In this document: positions 34,706 to 42,353 of the stretch, one piece after another
Layout of the letters: each line of letters opens with the position of its first letter
How positions within the stretch are numbered: the stretch's first letter is position 1
From: Phytohabitans sp036906915
Lineage (GTDB): Bacteria > Actinomycetota > Actinomycetes > Mycobacteriales > Micromonosporaceae
Assembly (NCBI RefSeq): GCF_036906915.1
Contig: NZ_JBAKHX010000048.1
Span: forward strand, 1-60,037
Direction: 5' to 3'
Length of the DNA stretch: 60,037 nucleotides
Position numbers and translations under genes: made by a program
Notes under the pieces: model-generated
Seen by the model: the letters and a program-made list of their open reading frames with translations, nothing else
What the model was told of the DNA's origin: nothing
The model's database searches: none

Positions 34706-35563
34706 GTGCGTATTCGGCCAGGCGTGGCGGTTTTCATAGCGCTCGTGGCAATCGCTGGTCTGGGCCTATACGTGGGCAAGCGCGACTGGGGTGTCGACAT
34801 CAAGCTCCCCACGGTGGCCCGCCGGTGCACCGTCCAAGCCGATGGCCAGGTCACCCTCGACGCCAGCCAGATGGCCAACGCCGCCACCATCGCCGCGATC
34901 GGCATCCGGCGCCAGATGCCCGAGCGGGCCGTGGTGGTCGCGCTGGCCACCGCTCTACAAGAGTCCAAACTGGAAAACCTGGCCGGCGGCGACCGCGACT
35001 CCATCGGCCTGTTCCAGCAGCGTCCCAGCCAGGGCTGGGGCACGCCGGAGCAGATCCGCGACCCGCGGTATGCGTCCACAAAGTTCTACACGGCGCTCAA
35101 CAAGGTGCGCGGCTGGGAAGACATGCGCGTCACCGACGCTGCCCAGCGGGTGCAGCGCTCCGCCTTCCCCAACGCCTACGAGAAGTGGGCCGACGAGTCC
35201 GCCGTGCTGGCCAAGGCGCTGCTCGGCAACGCCACCGGCGCGGTCGCCTGCAGCATCGACGGCGAGCCGGCGGTGCGCGGGCTGGCGGCCGCCGAGGCGC
35301 TGGGCGCCAACCTGCGGCTCGACTGGGGCAAGCTCGAGGTCGCGGCGCCGGCTGAACTCATCGGCCTCGCGGTGCCGGCGGGCAGCCCGCAGGCTGGCTG
35401 GCGGTACGCGCACTGGCTGGTCTCGCACGCCACTGACCACGGAATCAAGCGGGTGCGGTTCGGCGATCTGGAGTGGACGGCCGACGAGGGCAACTGGTCG
35501 CGGATCGATGCGTCTTCGGCCGAAAGCGGTCAGGTCATCGCCGAGGTCCACACCGACGCCTGA
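34706..35563 (+). CDS. Membrane-anchored secreted protein with lysozyme-like motif
   Basis: About 285 residues. Several GTG codons (34694, 34700, 34706) are possible starts; GGGGG before 34706 favours it. An N-terminal membrane anchor (VAVFIALVAIAGLGLYVGK) leads to an extracytoplasmic domain with ALQESKLENLAGGDRDSIGLFQQRPSQGWGTPEQIRDP and ASTKFYTAL. The Glu in QESKLENL and the GLFQQ block recall lytic transglycosylases (SLT fold). The C-terminal half is a different, unrecognised domain. This family is widespread in Micromonosporaceae and other actinomycetes; peptidoglycan cleavage is plausible but not shown. Confidence 0.75.
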   Translation: MRIRPGVAVFIALVAIAGLGLYVGKRDWGVDIKLPTVARRCTVQADGQVTLDASQMANAATIAAIGIRRQMPERAVVVALATALQESKLENLAGGDRDSIGLFQQRPSQGWGTPEQIRDPRYASTKFYTALNKVRGWEDMRVTDAAQRVQRSAFPNAYEKWADESAVLAKALLGNATGAVACSIDGEPAVRGLAAAEALGANLRLDWGKLEVAAPAELIGLAVPAGSPQAGWRYAHWLVSHATDHGIKRVRFGDLEWTADEGNWSRIDASSAESGQVIAEVHTDA

Positions 35564-35735
35564 CGTCACCACGTTCACTGGCCGTATTCGGTTGCGTGGG
35601 CCTGAACGGTTTTCGCGAAATCGGATTTGGCCGCTTCTTAATCCGACCGCCGCCGGTGACGCTCGTGCTCGACGAATCTGTCCGACGTCACCCGAAAGAG
35701 GCTCCGCAGTGTTCCCTGACTCCACTGACAGGAGT

Positions 35736-35769
35736 GCCCGCCGCCACCCCTCTTTGGGTGACGGCGGGC
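35736..35769. terminator. Bidirectional hairpin terminator
   Basis: Two 14-base arms (GCCCGCCGCCACCC and its complement with one mismatch) flank a 6-base loop, followed by GTTGTTT on the plus strand. It lies between the lysozyme-like gene and the convergent GlsB-type gene. The 228-bp gap 35564-35791 holds nothing else I can support. Confidence 0.8.
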
Positions 35770-35791
35770 GTTGTTTACGGATGGAACGGTG

Positions 35792-36070
35792 TTAGTACCT
35801 GCTGACTCCGCGCCGGCCGGTCACTCCGGCCACGAGAGCCACACCGACGGCCGCGAGGACCACTTGCAGCAGAATCTCGGTCCAGTCCAGGCCCGCCGTG
35901 TCGGCGACTCCCGCCGCCCGCGCGATCACGGTGCCGAGAAGTGCGGCACCCACGCCGACGAGAATGGTGAGCCAGATCGGGATGTTTTGGCGGCCTGGTA
36001 GGACCAGACGGCCCAGTGCACCGATGATCAAACCGATGATCAGAGCGGAGATGATGCCGGTGGCGGTCAC
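35792..36070 (-). CDS. GlsB/YeaQ/YmgE family membrane protein
   Basis: A 92-residue integral membrane protein of the transglycosylase-associated/GlsB family. Three membrane segments: IISALIIGLIIGALGRLVLPG, IPIWLTILVGVGAALLGTVIARAAG and ILLQVVLAAVGVALVAGV. The Gly-zipper pattern GLIIGALGRLVLPGRQ is diagnostic. Members are stress-inducible; function is not settled. A GGAG-type site precedes the ATG. Confidence 0.88.
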   Translation of the reverse strand: MTATGIISALIIGLIIGALGRLVLPGRQNIPIWLTILVGVGAALLGTVIARAAGVADTAGLDWTEILLQVVLAAVGVALVAGVTGRRGVSRY

Positions 36071-36106
36071 GGTCGCCTCCTTTTCCGGGGGAGTTTTCGT
36101 TACCGC

Positions 36107-36610
36107 CTAACGTTTCCCGGGGGTTCCCGTTCCCAAACGCAGCGCCGCGTCCCGGACTGCCTTGTCCATCGTCTCGAAGGCGAGCTTGGGCGGCTCATCC
36201 AGGGCGAACCAGGCCATCTCGGATGACTCGTCGGGGTCGAGCGTCACTCGCGCGCCGTCGAGCGTCGCCAGGTAGAAGCAGTCGAGTACCGGCAGAAGCT
36301 CGCCCTGGAAGGCGTAGCTGCCGACGTACATCCCGACGAAGTCACCGAGCGTGACCTCGACGCCGAGCTCTTCGCGGCCCTCGCGCACCGCCGCGACCGC
36401 GGGCTCCTCCCAGCCGTCGCAAAACCCCCCAGGCGTCTCCCACAGGCCCGCCTGCGGCTCGCGGGCGCGCTTGAGCGCCAGGAACCGCCCATCCTCGTAC
36501 ACGATCAGGCTGCCCGTCGGGCGGGCGTTGACGAAGAGGGCGTACCCGCAGGCACCGCACGTGGTCGGCGCCGCGTTTTCGAGCTTCTGGCCGCAACGCG
36601 GGCAGAACAT
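36107..36610 (-). CDS. NUDIX hydrolase with N-terminal zinc ribbon
   Basis: A 167-residue protein. Four Cys form a zinc ribbon (CPRCG at 3-7 and CGACG at 18-22). A Nudix domain follows with box GGFCDGWEEPAVAAVREGREELG, matching G-x5-E-x7-REUxEExGU. The zinc ribbon is shared with NADH pyrophosphatases (NudC), but the protein is shorter and the substrate is uncertain. The ATG overlaps the lepA stop by one base, so the two are cotranscribed. Confidence 0.9.
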   Translation of the reverse strand: MFCPRCGQKLENAAPTTCGACGYALFVNARPTGSLIVYEDGRFLALKRAREPQAGLWETPGGFCDGWEEPAVAAVREGREELGVEVTLGDFVGMYVGSYAFQGELLPVLDCFYLATLDGARVTLDPDESSEMAWFALDEPPKLAFETMDKAVRDAALRLGTGTPGKR

Positions 36611-38478
36611 TACTTCTTGCCGCCCTTGGCATCTCCCGCGTCGGAGGTGGACAGCGCCGCGATGAAGGCCTCCTGCGGGACCTCGACGCGGCCCACCATC
36701 TTCATCCGCTTCTTGCCTTCCTTCTGCTTCTCCAGCAGCTTGCGCTTTCGGGTGATGTCACCGCCGTAGCACTTGGCAAGCACGTCCTTACGGATCGCGC
36801 GGATCGTCTCGCGTGCGATCACCCTGTTGCCGATCGCGGCCTGGATCGGCACCTCGAACTGCTGGCGCGGGATCAGGTTGCGCAGCTTCGCCGCGATCGT
36901 GACGCCGTAGTTGTACGCCTTGTCCTTGTGCACGATCGCGCTGAACGCGTCGACGGCGTCGCCGTGCAGCAGGATGTCGACCTTGACCAGGTCGGCCTTC
37001 TGCTCGCCGCTGGGCTCGTAGTCCAGGCTCGCGTAGCCCTTCGTGCGGCTCTTGAGCTGGTCGAAGAAGTCGTAGATGATCTCCGCGAGCGGCAGCGTGT
37101 AGCGCAGCTCGACCCGGTCGGCCGAGAGGTAGTCCATGCCGAGCAGGGTGCCGCGCCGGCCCTGGCACAGCTCCATCACCGCGCCCACGTAGTCGGTGGG
37201 CGTGAGCACGGTCGCCCGCACCACCGGTTCGTAGACCTCGGCGACCTTCCCGGTGGGGTACTCGCTCGGGTTGGTGACCGTGTGCTCCACGCCGTCTTCC
37301 ATGATCACCCGGTAGACCACGTTGGGCGCGGTGGAGATCAGATCGAGGCCGAACTCGCGCTCCAGGCGCTCCTGGATGATCTCCAGGTGCAGCAGGCCGA
37401 GGAAGCCGCACCGGAACCCGAAGCCGAGCGCGGCGCTGGTCTCCGGCTCGTAGCCGAGCGCGGCGTCGTTGAGCTTGAGCTTGTCGAGCGCGTCGCGCAG
37501 TCCCGGATAGTCGGAGCCGTCGATCGGGTACAGGCCGGAGTAGACCATCGGCTTAGGGTCCTTGTATCCGCCGAGCGCCTCGCTCGCTGGACGGATGTTG
37601 ATCGTCACGGTGTCACCGACCCGTGACTGCCGGACGTCCTTAACCCCGGTGATCAGGTAGCCGACCTCGCCGACGCCCAGCGCCTGCGCCTTCTCCATCT
37701 CTGGTGAGATGACGCCCAGCTCCAGCAGCTCGTGGACGGCGCCGGTGGACATCATCTTGATGCGGTCGCGGGCCTCGATGCGGCCGTCGATGACCCGGAC
37801 GTAGGTGACCACGCCGCGGTACACGTCGTAGACCGAGTCGAAGATCATCGCGCGGGCGGGTGCGCTGGCATCGCCGGTGGGCGGCTGGAACTGCCGGACG
37901 ATCTCGTCCAGCAGGTGCGACACCCCCTCGCCGGTCTTGCCAGACACGCGCAGGCAGTCTTCCGGCTGGCAGCCGATCAGGTGGGCGAGCTCCTCGGCGT
38001 ACTTCTCCGGCTGGGCGGCCGGCAGGTCGATCTTGTTGAGCACGGGGATGACGTGCAGGTCGTTCTCCAGCGCCAGGTACAGGTTGGCGAGCGTCTGCGC
38101 CTCGATCCCCTGCGCCGCGTCGACCAGCAGCACCGCACCCTCGCACGCGGCGAGACTGCGCGACACCTCGTACGTGAAGTCGACGTGCCCAGGCGTGTCG
38201 ATCATGTTGAGAACGGCCTGGTCACCGGTCTGATCGCCCTCGCGGACCGTCCACGGCATGCGGACGGCCTGGCTCTTGATGGTGATGCCGCGCTCGCGCT
38301 CGATGTCCATCCGGTCGAGGTACTGAGCACGCATCTGCCGCGCGTCGACCACGCCGGTCAGCTGCAGCATCCGATCGGCCAGGGTCGACTTGCCATGGTC
38401 GATGTGGGCGATGATGCAGAAGTTCCGGATACGTCCGGGGTCGGTCGCGCCGGGGCTGTTCGCGGTCACCGGTGGCAC
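36610..38478 (-). CDS. lepA: Elongation factor 4 (LepA)
   Basis: A 622-residue ribosomal GTPase. G1 AHIDHGKSTLADRML, G3 DTPGHVDF, G4 NKIDLP, domain II, then the EF-G-like domains III and V. The unique C-terminal domain ends AKCYGGDITRKRKLLEKQKEGKKRMKMVGRVEVPQEAFIAAL, the diagnostic LepA signature. It acts in translation under stress and in initiation. M. tuberculosis has lepA at Rv2404c near rpsT, matching the order here. Confidence 0.98.
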   Translation of the reverse strand: MPPVTANSPGATDPGRIRNFCIIAHIDHGKSTLADRMLQLTGVVDARQMRAQYLDRMDIERERGITIKSQAVRMPWTVREGDQTGDQAVLNMIDTPGHVDFTYEVSRSLAACEGAVLLVDAAQGIEAQTLANLYLALENDLHVIPVLNKIDLPAAQPEKYAEELAHLIGCQPEDCLRVSGKTGEGVSHLLDEIVRQFQPPTGDASAPARAMIFDSVYDVYRGVVTYVRVIDGRIEARDRIKMMSTGAVHELLELGVISPEMEKAQALGVGEVGYLITGVKDVRQSRVGDTVTINIRPASEALGGYKDPKPMVYSGLYPIDGSDYPGLRDALDKLKLNDAALGYEPETSAALGFGFRCGFLGLLHLEIIQERLEREFGLDLISTAPNVVYRVIMEDGVEHTVTNPSEYPTGKVAEVYEPVVRATVLTPTDYVGAVMELCQGRRGTLLGMDYLSADRVELRYTLPLAEIIYDFFDQLKSRTKGYASLDYEPSGEQKADLVKVDILLHGDAVDAFSAIVHKDKAYNYGVTIAAKLRNLIPRQQFEVPIQAAIGNRVIARETIRAIRKDVLAKCYGGDITRKRKLLEKQKEGKKRMKMVGRVEVPQEAFIAALSTSDAGDAKGGKK

Positions 38479-38537
38479 AGTCGTCCGTTCTTGTCACGCT
38501 GTAAGGGACGGCTCCTATGCTCCCATGCCGGCGCCGG

Positions 38538-39065
38538 TTACTCCTCGGGTGGCTCTTGGAAGAGTGCCGCCAGCCTTGGAAGGTGGCGCCGGACCTCACC
38601 TTCGTCGTCGAAGTCCCAGAAGTCGTTGAGCTCCGGCTGCCGGGGCGCCTCTTTGGGCAGCTCGACACCCGTCGCCTTGTGATGGGCCTCGCGGGCGATG
38701 TCGAGCATCGCCTCGCACTCGAACTCCTCGCCGGTGGCGGAGGCCCTGCGCACCGCCGGCAACTCGGCGAGCGAGTCAGGATCGGACACCGCCCGGGCAT
38801 ACGCCTCGCGACCCTGCGTCATCAGCCAGCCACGGAACGCGTCGAAGCCCTCGGCGGAACAGCCACCGTTGATCAGGTAGGCGGCGCCCCAGAGGTCGAC
38901 CCGGTAGGAGGCGCCCAGCACCCGCTGGATGTGCTGGTCACAGCCCACGATCTCGGCCGGGTCGCGGGTCGCGAGCGCGGCGGCCGCCCGCCCCGCCACG
39001 GCGTTGGCGCCGCCACCCTCAGCACGCGCCTCGTCGACAAGCTTCCAAAACTCATCGGTGTTCAT
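38538..39065 (-). CDS. DUF4240 domain protein
   Basis: A 175-residue protein from the ATG at 39065, with a slightly longer upstream start also possible. The DUF4240 pattern is seen in MNTDEFWKLVDEAR, YRVDLWGAAYLINGGCSAEGFDAFRGWLMTQGREAYARAVSDPDSLAEL, and FECEAMLDIAREAHHKATG. DUF4240 proteins are cytoplasmic and uncharacterised, and are often found in actinomycetes near immunity or effector genes; no such partner is here. It is divergent from the aminoglycoside phosphotransferase-like gene. Confidence 0.88.
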   Translation of the reverse strand: MNTDEFWKLVDEARAEGGGANAVAGRAAAALATRDPAEIVGCDQHIQRVLGASYRVDLWGAAYLINGGCSAEGFDAFRGWLMTQGREAYARAVSDPDSLAELPAVRRASATGEEFECEAMLDIAREAHHKATGVELPKEAPRQPELNDFWDFDDEGEVRRHLPRLAALFQEPPEE

Positions 39066-39115
39066 GACCACGGACTGTGCCAGACCGGTGTGACATCGCA
39101 GGGCAAGATGGGTGC

Positions 39116-40099
39116 ATGCCCGCGCGCCCGTTGCCCGCCGTGCCGTACGACGCCACCGCGGTACGGCCGGACTGGGCCGACCTTCCCGCCGACCTGCGCG
39201 CCGCGATCACCGCCAGGCTCGGCTCCCCGGTGACCTGGGCCACCACCGCGGGCGGCGGGTTCACCCGGGGCTTCGCCGCCGTCCTCGACACCGCGGCCGG
39301 CGAGCGCGTCTTCGTCAAGGCCGCTTCGCTGCGCCGTCAGCGCCACCTCACCGACTGGTACGCCCGCGAGGCCGCCGTCACCGCCGCCCTCCCCGAGGCG
39401 GTGCCGGCCGTCCGCCCCCGCTGGACCCTGACCGCCGCCGGGCACTACGTGATCTGCCTGGACGCGATCGACGGCCGGATGCCGGCTCTGCCCTGGCAGC
39501 CCGCCGACCTGGACGCCGCCCTGACCGCCTGGGCCGCCGCCGCCGAGGCGCTCCGCCAGCCACCCGCCGAGTTGGAGGCCGTCGGCCTGCCTCCCCTCTC
39601 CGGTCTCGCCCGCGGCGACCTGTCCTGGTGGCGCGAGATCGCCACCGGTAGCGAGCCCATGCCGCCGACCCCGCCCTGGGTGGAGAAGCGACTCGACGAG
39701 TTGGTGGCGCTGGAGTCGGCGCTGCCCTCCCTGGTTGTCACCACCGGCGTGACCCACTGTGACCTGCGGCTCGACAACATACTGATCGACGGTGCCGGCG
39801 CCGCGTGGCTCTGCGACTGGACGTGGGTCTGCTACGGCCCGGCCTGGTTCGACACGGCCAGCCTGCTGATCAGCGCGTACGCCAGCGGCCTCGACGCTGA
39901 CACGCTCTTCGCCGCCCACCCGACGGCCCGCGACGCCCCCACCGACGCGCTGGACGCGACGCTGGCGGCGATGTCCGGGTACTGGTTGACCTCCGCCGAG
40001 GCCGGCCCGAGCACCGCATCCCCCCACATCCGCAGCCACCAACGCTGGAGCGCCGAAACCGCCCTGTCCTGGCTAGCCACCCGCCGCACCTGGTCCTAA
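39116..40099 (+). CDS. Aminoglycoside phosphotransferase-fold kinase
   Basis: A 327-residue protein kinase-like fold. The nucleotide part has GGGFTRGFAAVL and FVKAASL (the Lys). The catalytic loop is THCDLRLDNIL (His214, Asp216, Asn221), and the metal-binding DWTW (Asp234) replaces the usual DFG/DWE. No feature shows it to be an antibiotic-resistance enzyme; members phosphorylate many small molecules such as choline, homoserine or macrolides. The ATG at 39116 is chosen. Element E lies 51 bp past the stop. Confidence 0.88.
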   Translation: MPARPLPAVPYDATAVRPDWADLPADLRAAITARLGSPVTWATTAGGGFTRGFAAVLDTAAGERVFVKAASLRRQRHLTDWYAREAAVTAALPEAVPAVRPRWTLTAAGHYVICLDAIDGRMPALPWQPADLDAALTAWAAAAEALRQPPAELEAVGLPPLSGLARGDLSWWREIATGSEPMPPTPPWVEKRLDELVALESALPSLVVTTGVTHCDLRLDNILIDGAGAAWLCDWTWVCYGPAWFDTASLLISAYASGLDADTLFAAHPTARDAPTDALDATLAAMSGYWLTSAEAGPSTASPHIRSHQRWSAETALSWLATRRTWS

Positions 40100-40150
40100 C
40101 CACCCTTCACCCTCTACCCACCACCACCACCCGCCCGCCCTCTTTCCGTC

Positions 40151-40226
40151 GATCAAGGGCAAATGCACGTGGTTTGATCTCTTTTCCGTGTGCGTTTGCC
40201 CTTGATCGAGGCGGATGGCCTTGATC
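40151..40226 (+). repeat. 76-bp 3'-end hairpin element, copy E
   Basis: Arms 40151-40172 and 40186-40207, loop TTTGATCTCTTTT, 11-base spacer, CCTTGATC at 40219-40226. Three arm differences, all of them G·T wobbles in plus-strand sense. It lies 51 bp past the kinase-like gene and 123 bp before rpsT. Confidence 0.93.
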
Positions 40227-40349
40227 GGCGGTGGGCGTTTTGGTCCTCGGGCGCGGGTGCTGGTAGCCTGGCTCTTCGCGCGTGGCGACGCGTAGTTGTC
40301 GCCTGCGCCCCGAAGCAACCAACCCGAGCTAGTAGGACGAGGCTGTCGC

Positions 40350-40616
40350 GTGGCGAACATCAAGTCCCAGATCAAGCGCAACCGGCAGAACGAGAAGCGC
40401 CGGTTGCGTAACAAGTCGGTCAAGTCGTCGCTGAAGACCGCCATCCGCAAGTTCAACGAGGCCAGCGAGGCGGGCAACACCGAGGCCGCCGCTGAGCTGA
40501 TGCGTGACGCCTCGCGCAAGCTGGACAAGGCGGTCAGCAAGGGCGTAATCCACAGGAACCAGGCCGCCAACCGCAAGTCGGCGATCGCCAAGCGGCTGGG
40601 TTCGCTCGCCGCCTGA
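40350..40616 (+). CDS. rpsT: 30S ribosomal protein S20
   Basis: An 88-residue basic protein that binds 16S rRNA early in 30S assembly. ANIKSQIKRNRQNEKRRLRNKSVKSSLKTAIRKF is the unmistakable S20 N-terminus, and the rest (KAVSKGVIHRNQAANRKSAIAKRL) fits. The GTG at 40350 follows AGGACGAGG. It is transcribed opposite to holA, as Rv2412 is relative to Rv2413c. Confidence 0.98.
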   Translation: MANIKSQIKRNRQNEKRRLRNKSVKSSLKTAIRKFNEASEAGNTEAAAELMRDASRKLDKAVSKGVIHRNQAANRKSAIAKRLGSLAA

Positions 40617-40630
40617 CGAGGCCTTCGCGC

Positions 40631-40667
40631 GGGCGCTGCCCGAGCCGCATCGGCTCGCGCGGCGCCC
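40631..40667 (+). terminator. Hairpin terminator of rpsT
   Basis: GGGCGC, an internal loop, CGAGCCG, a CAT turn, CGGCTCG, an internal loop, then GCGCCC. It begins 14 bp after the stop and is followed by GTTGTG. The gene-free rest up to 40775 shows nothing else. Confidence 0.75.
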
Positions 40668-40775
40668 GTTGTGCTGTCCACCACACGGCAGCCGCGCAGG
40701 TCCGCAGGTGCCTTGCTCTGCTTCCACCACGGCAAGCTCCGCCTCCGCGCGGCGCGGTCGGCGCTCGAGCCGCGG

Positions 40776-41276
40776 TCAGTCGTCGTAGCGGCGGGTCGCG
40801 GACTGGCGCGCCCGGAGCTCGTACACGTCGGTCTGGTCGATCTCGGTCTGGTCGATCTCGGTCGGCTGCGCGTTGGGCGCCGGTGCCGGCACACCCCAAG
40901 ATCCAACGGGTGGTGCGCCCTCCTCGATCGCCCGGTGGCGGGCGACGACGGCGGCCCGCCCGACAGCGACGCTCGCCTCACGCTCCCGCTCGATCTCGGC
41001 AACTCGCTGCGCCGACCGGGCAACCGCCCCTGCCACCAGGTCGTTGACCTTCACCATGACGGCGATCGACACCGGCAGGATCACGATCGCCCACCAGCTC
41101 ACCAGCTCGGTCAGCGCAAGCAGCACACCGAACGCGGCCGCGCCCTCAAAAAACAGGAAGCACACCAGACCACTGGGGTGGAGGTGGCGCAGCCCGAGCA
41201 CGCGCGCGTAGAGCGGCCGGTAGAGCACCCCTTCCGGGGCGAGGGCCTCCTGCCGTGCCCTGATCTCGCGGCTCAT
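40776..41276 (-). CDS. Hypothetical two-TM membrane protein downstream of holA
   Basis: A 166-residue protein from the ATG at 41276, which overlaps the holA stop (ATGA). I do not recognise a named family. The cytoplasmic N-terminus has MSREIRARQEALAPEGVLYRPLYARVLGLRHLHPSG, then two membrane segments (LVCFLFFEGAAAFGVLLAL, WWAIVILPVSIAVMVKVNDLVAG). A long helix follows (RSAQRVAEIEREREASVAVG), then a polar tail with a TEIDQ duplication (EIDQTEIDQTD). Coupling to holA suggests cotranscription rather than shared function. Confidence 0.75.
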   Translation of the reverse strand: MSREIRARQEALAPEGVLYRPLYARVLGLRHLHPSGLVCFLFFEGAAAFGVLLALTELVSWWAIVILPVSIAVMVKVNDLVAGAVARSAQRVAEIEREREASVAVGRAAVVARHRAIEEGAPPVGSWGVPAPAPNAQPTEIDQTEIDQTDVYELRARQSATRRYDD

Positions 41277-42262
41277 CGGGTGGCACTCCCCCGCTGCCCG
41301 GCACCCTGACGAGCGGCGGCCACCGCGAAAATCGCCCGCTCCAGGGCGTACCCGCGGTCGTCGGAGCCGCCCTTCACCTCGGCGTTGCAGTCGGCGGCAG
41401 CGCGCATGGCGTCGACCAGGCCCTCGGGGCTCCAACCCCGGCCCTGGCGCTGTGCCCGCTCGATCTTCCACGCCGGCATCCCGAGGCTGCTCGCGAGCTG
41501 ATACGCGTTGCCGCGCCCCGCCGAGGCGACCCGCGCCACGGTGCGTACCCCGTCAGCGAGCGCGTCGGCAATCGGCACCGGGTCGACGCCGACGTGCAGG
41601 GCCCACCGCAGTGCCTCCAGCGCGCCGGGCACGTCTCCCACCATCGCGGCGTCGGCAACCGTGAAGCCGCTCACCTCCGCACGACCGCGGTAGTAGCGCG
41701 CCACCGTGTCGACGCCGATCCGGCCATCGGTGTCGGCTATCAGCTGCGAGCACGCGGCCGCCAGCTCGCGCAGGTCGTTGCCGACCGCGGCGAGCAGCGC
41801 CTCCGCGGCGTCGTCGGTGCACTTGCCGCCGTTTCGACGGATCTCGTCACGGACGAAGCTCACGCGTTCGCGCTGGCCCTTCAGCTTGGCCGCCGGAACG
41901 ACGGCCGCGCCAGCCGCACGCAGGCCGTCGGCGAACGCCTTGCCTTTCGCACCGCCCAGGTGCGTGACCACCAGCGTCACGTCCGGATCGGGGCTCTTTG
42001 CGTACGCAAGGAGAGCCGTGACCAGGTCTTTCTTGGCGTCCTGCCCGTTGCGGACGACCAGCAGCCGGCGCCCGCCGAACAGCGACGGGCTCAGCATCTC
42101 GGCGACCTCGCCGGGGGTGAGCGCGCCCGCCTCGTACTCGCGAACGTCTGCGCCCGGGTCGGTGGCGCGTGCGGCCTCGATGGCCTGAGCGACCGCCCGG
42201 GTGGCCAGAAGCTCCTCGTCGCCGGAGACGAGCACGATCGGGGGCGAGGATGTCGAGGTCAC
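41273..42262 (-). CDS. holA: DNA polymerase III delta subunit
   Basis: A 329-residue clamp-loader subunit that opens the beta clamp. PPIVLVSGDEELLATRAVAQAIEAAR is the conserved N-terminus. LSPSLFGGRRLLVVRN is the HolA block that corresponds to the degenerate nucleotide-binding domain. AEALLAAVGNDLRELAAACSQLIA and the C-terminal helical collar (LGMPAWKIERAQRQGRGWSPEGL) follow. It sits downstream of comEC with a 91-bp gap that probably holds its promoter. Confidence 0.95.
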   Translation of the reverse strand: MTSTSSPPIVLVSGDEELLATRAVAQAIEAARATDPGADVREYEAGALTPGEVAEMLSPSLFGGRRLLVVRNGQDAKKDLVTALLAYAKSPDPDVTLVVTHLGGAKGKAFADGLRAAGAAVVPAAKLKGQRERVSFVRDEIRRNGGKCTDDAAEALLAAVGNDLRELAAACSQLIADTDGRIGVDTVARYYRGRAEVSGFTVADAAMVGDVPGALEALRWALHVGVDPVPIADALADGVRTVARVASAGRGNAYQLASSLGMPAWKIERAQRQGRGWSPEGLVDAMRAAADCNAEVKGGSDDRGYALERAIFAVAAARQGAGQRGSATR

Positions 42263-42353
42263 GGAGCCATATTGGCACGACGGATCGTTGCTGGATCACG
42301 GTCTCTCACCCGTTCGGGCATTCGGGGGATCGCCTTTCGATAAAGCAGACAAA

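Noticed and set aside
39116..40099. An antibiotic-resistance label for the aminoglycoside phosphotransferase-fold gene
   Set aside because: The fold is shared by many metabolic kinases and there is no resistance-gene context.
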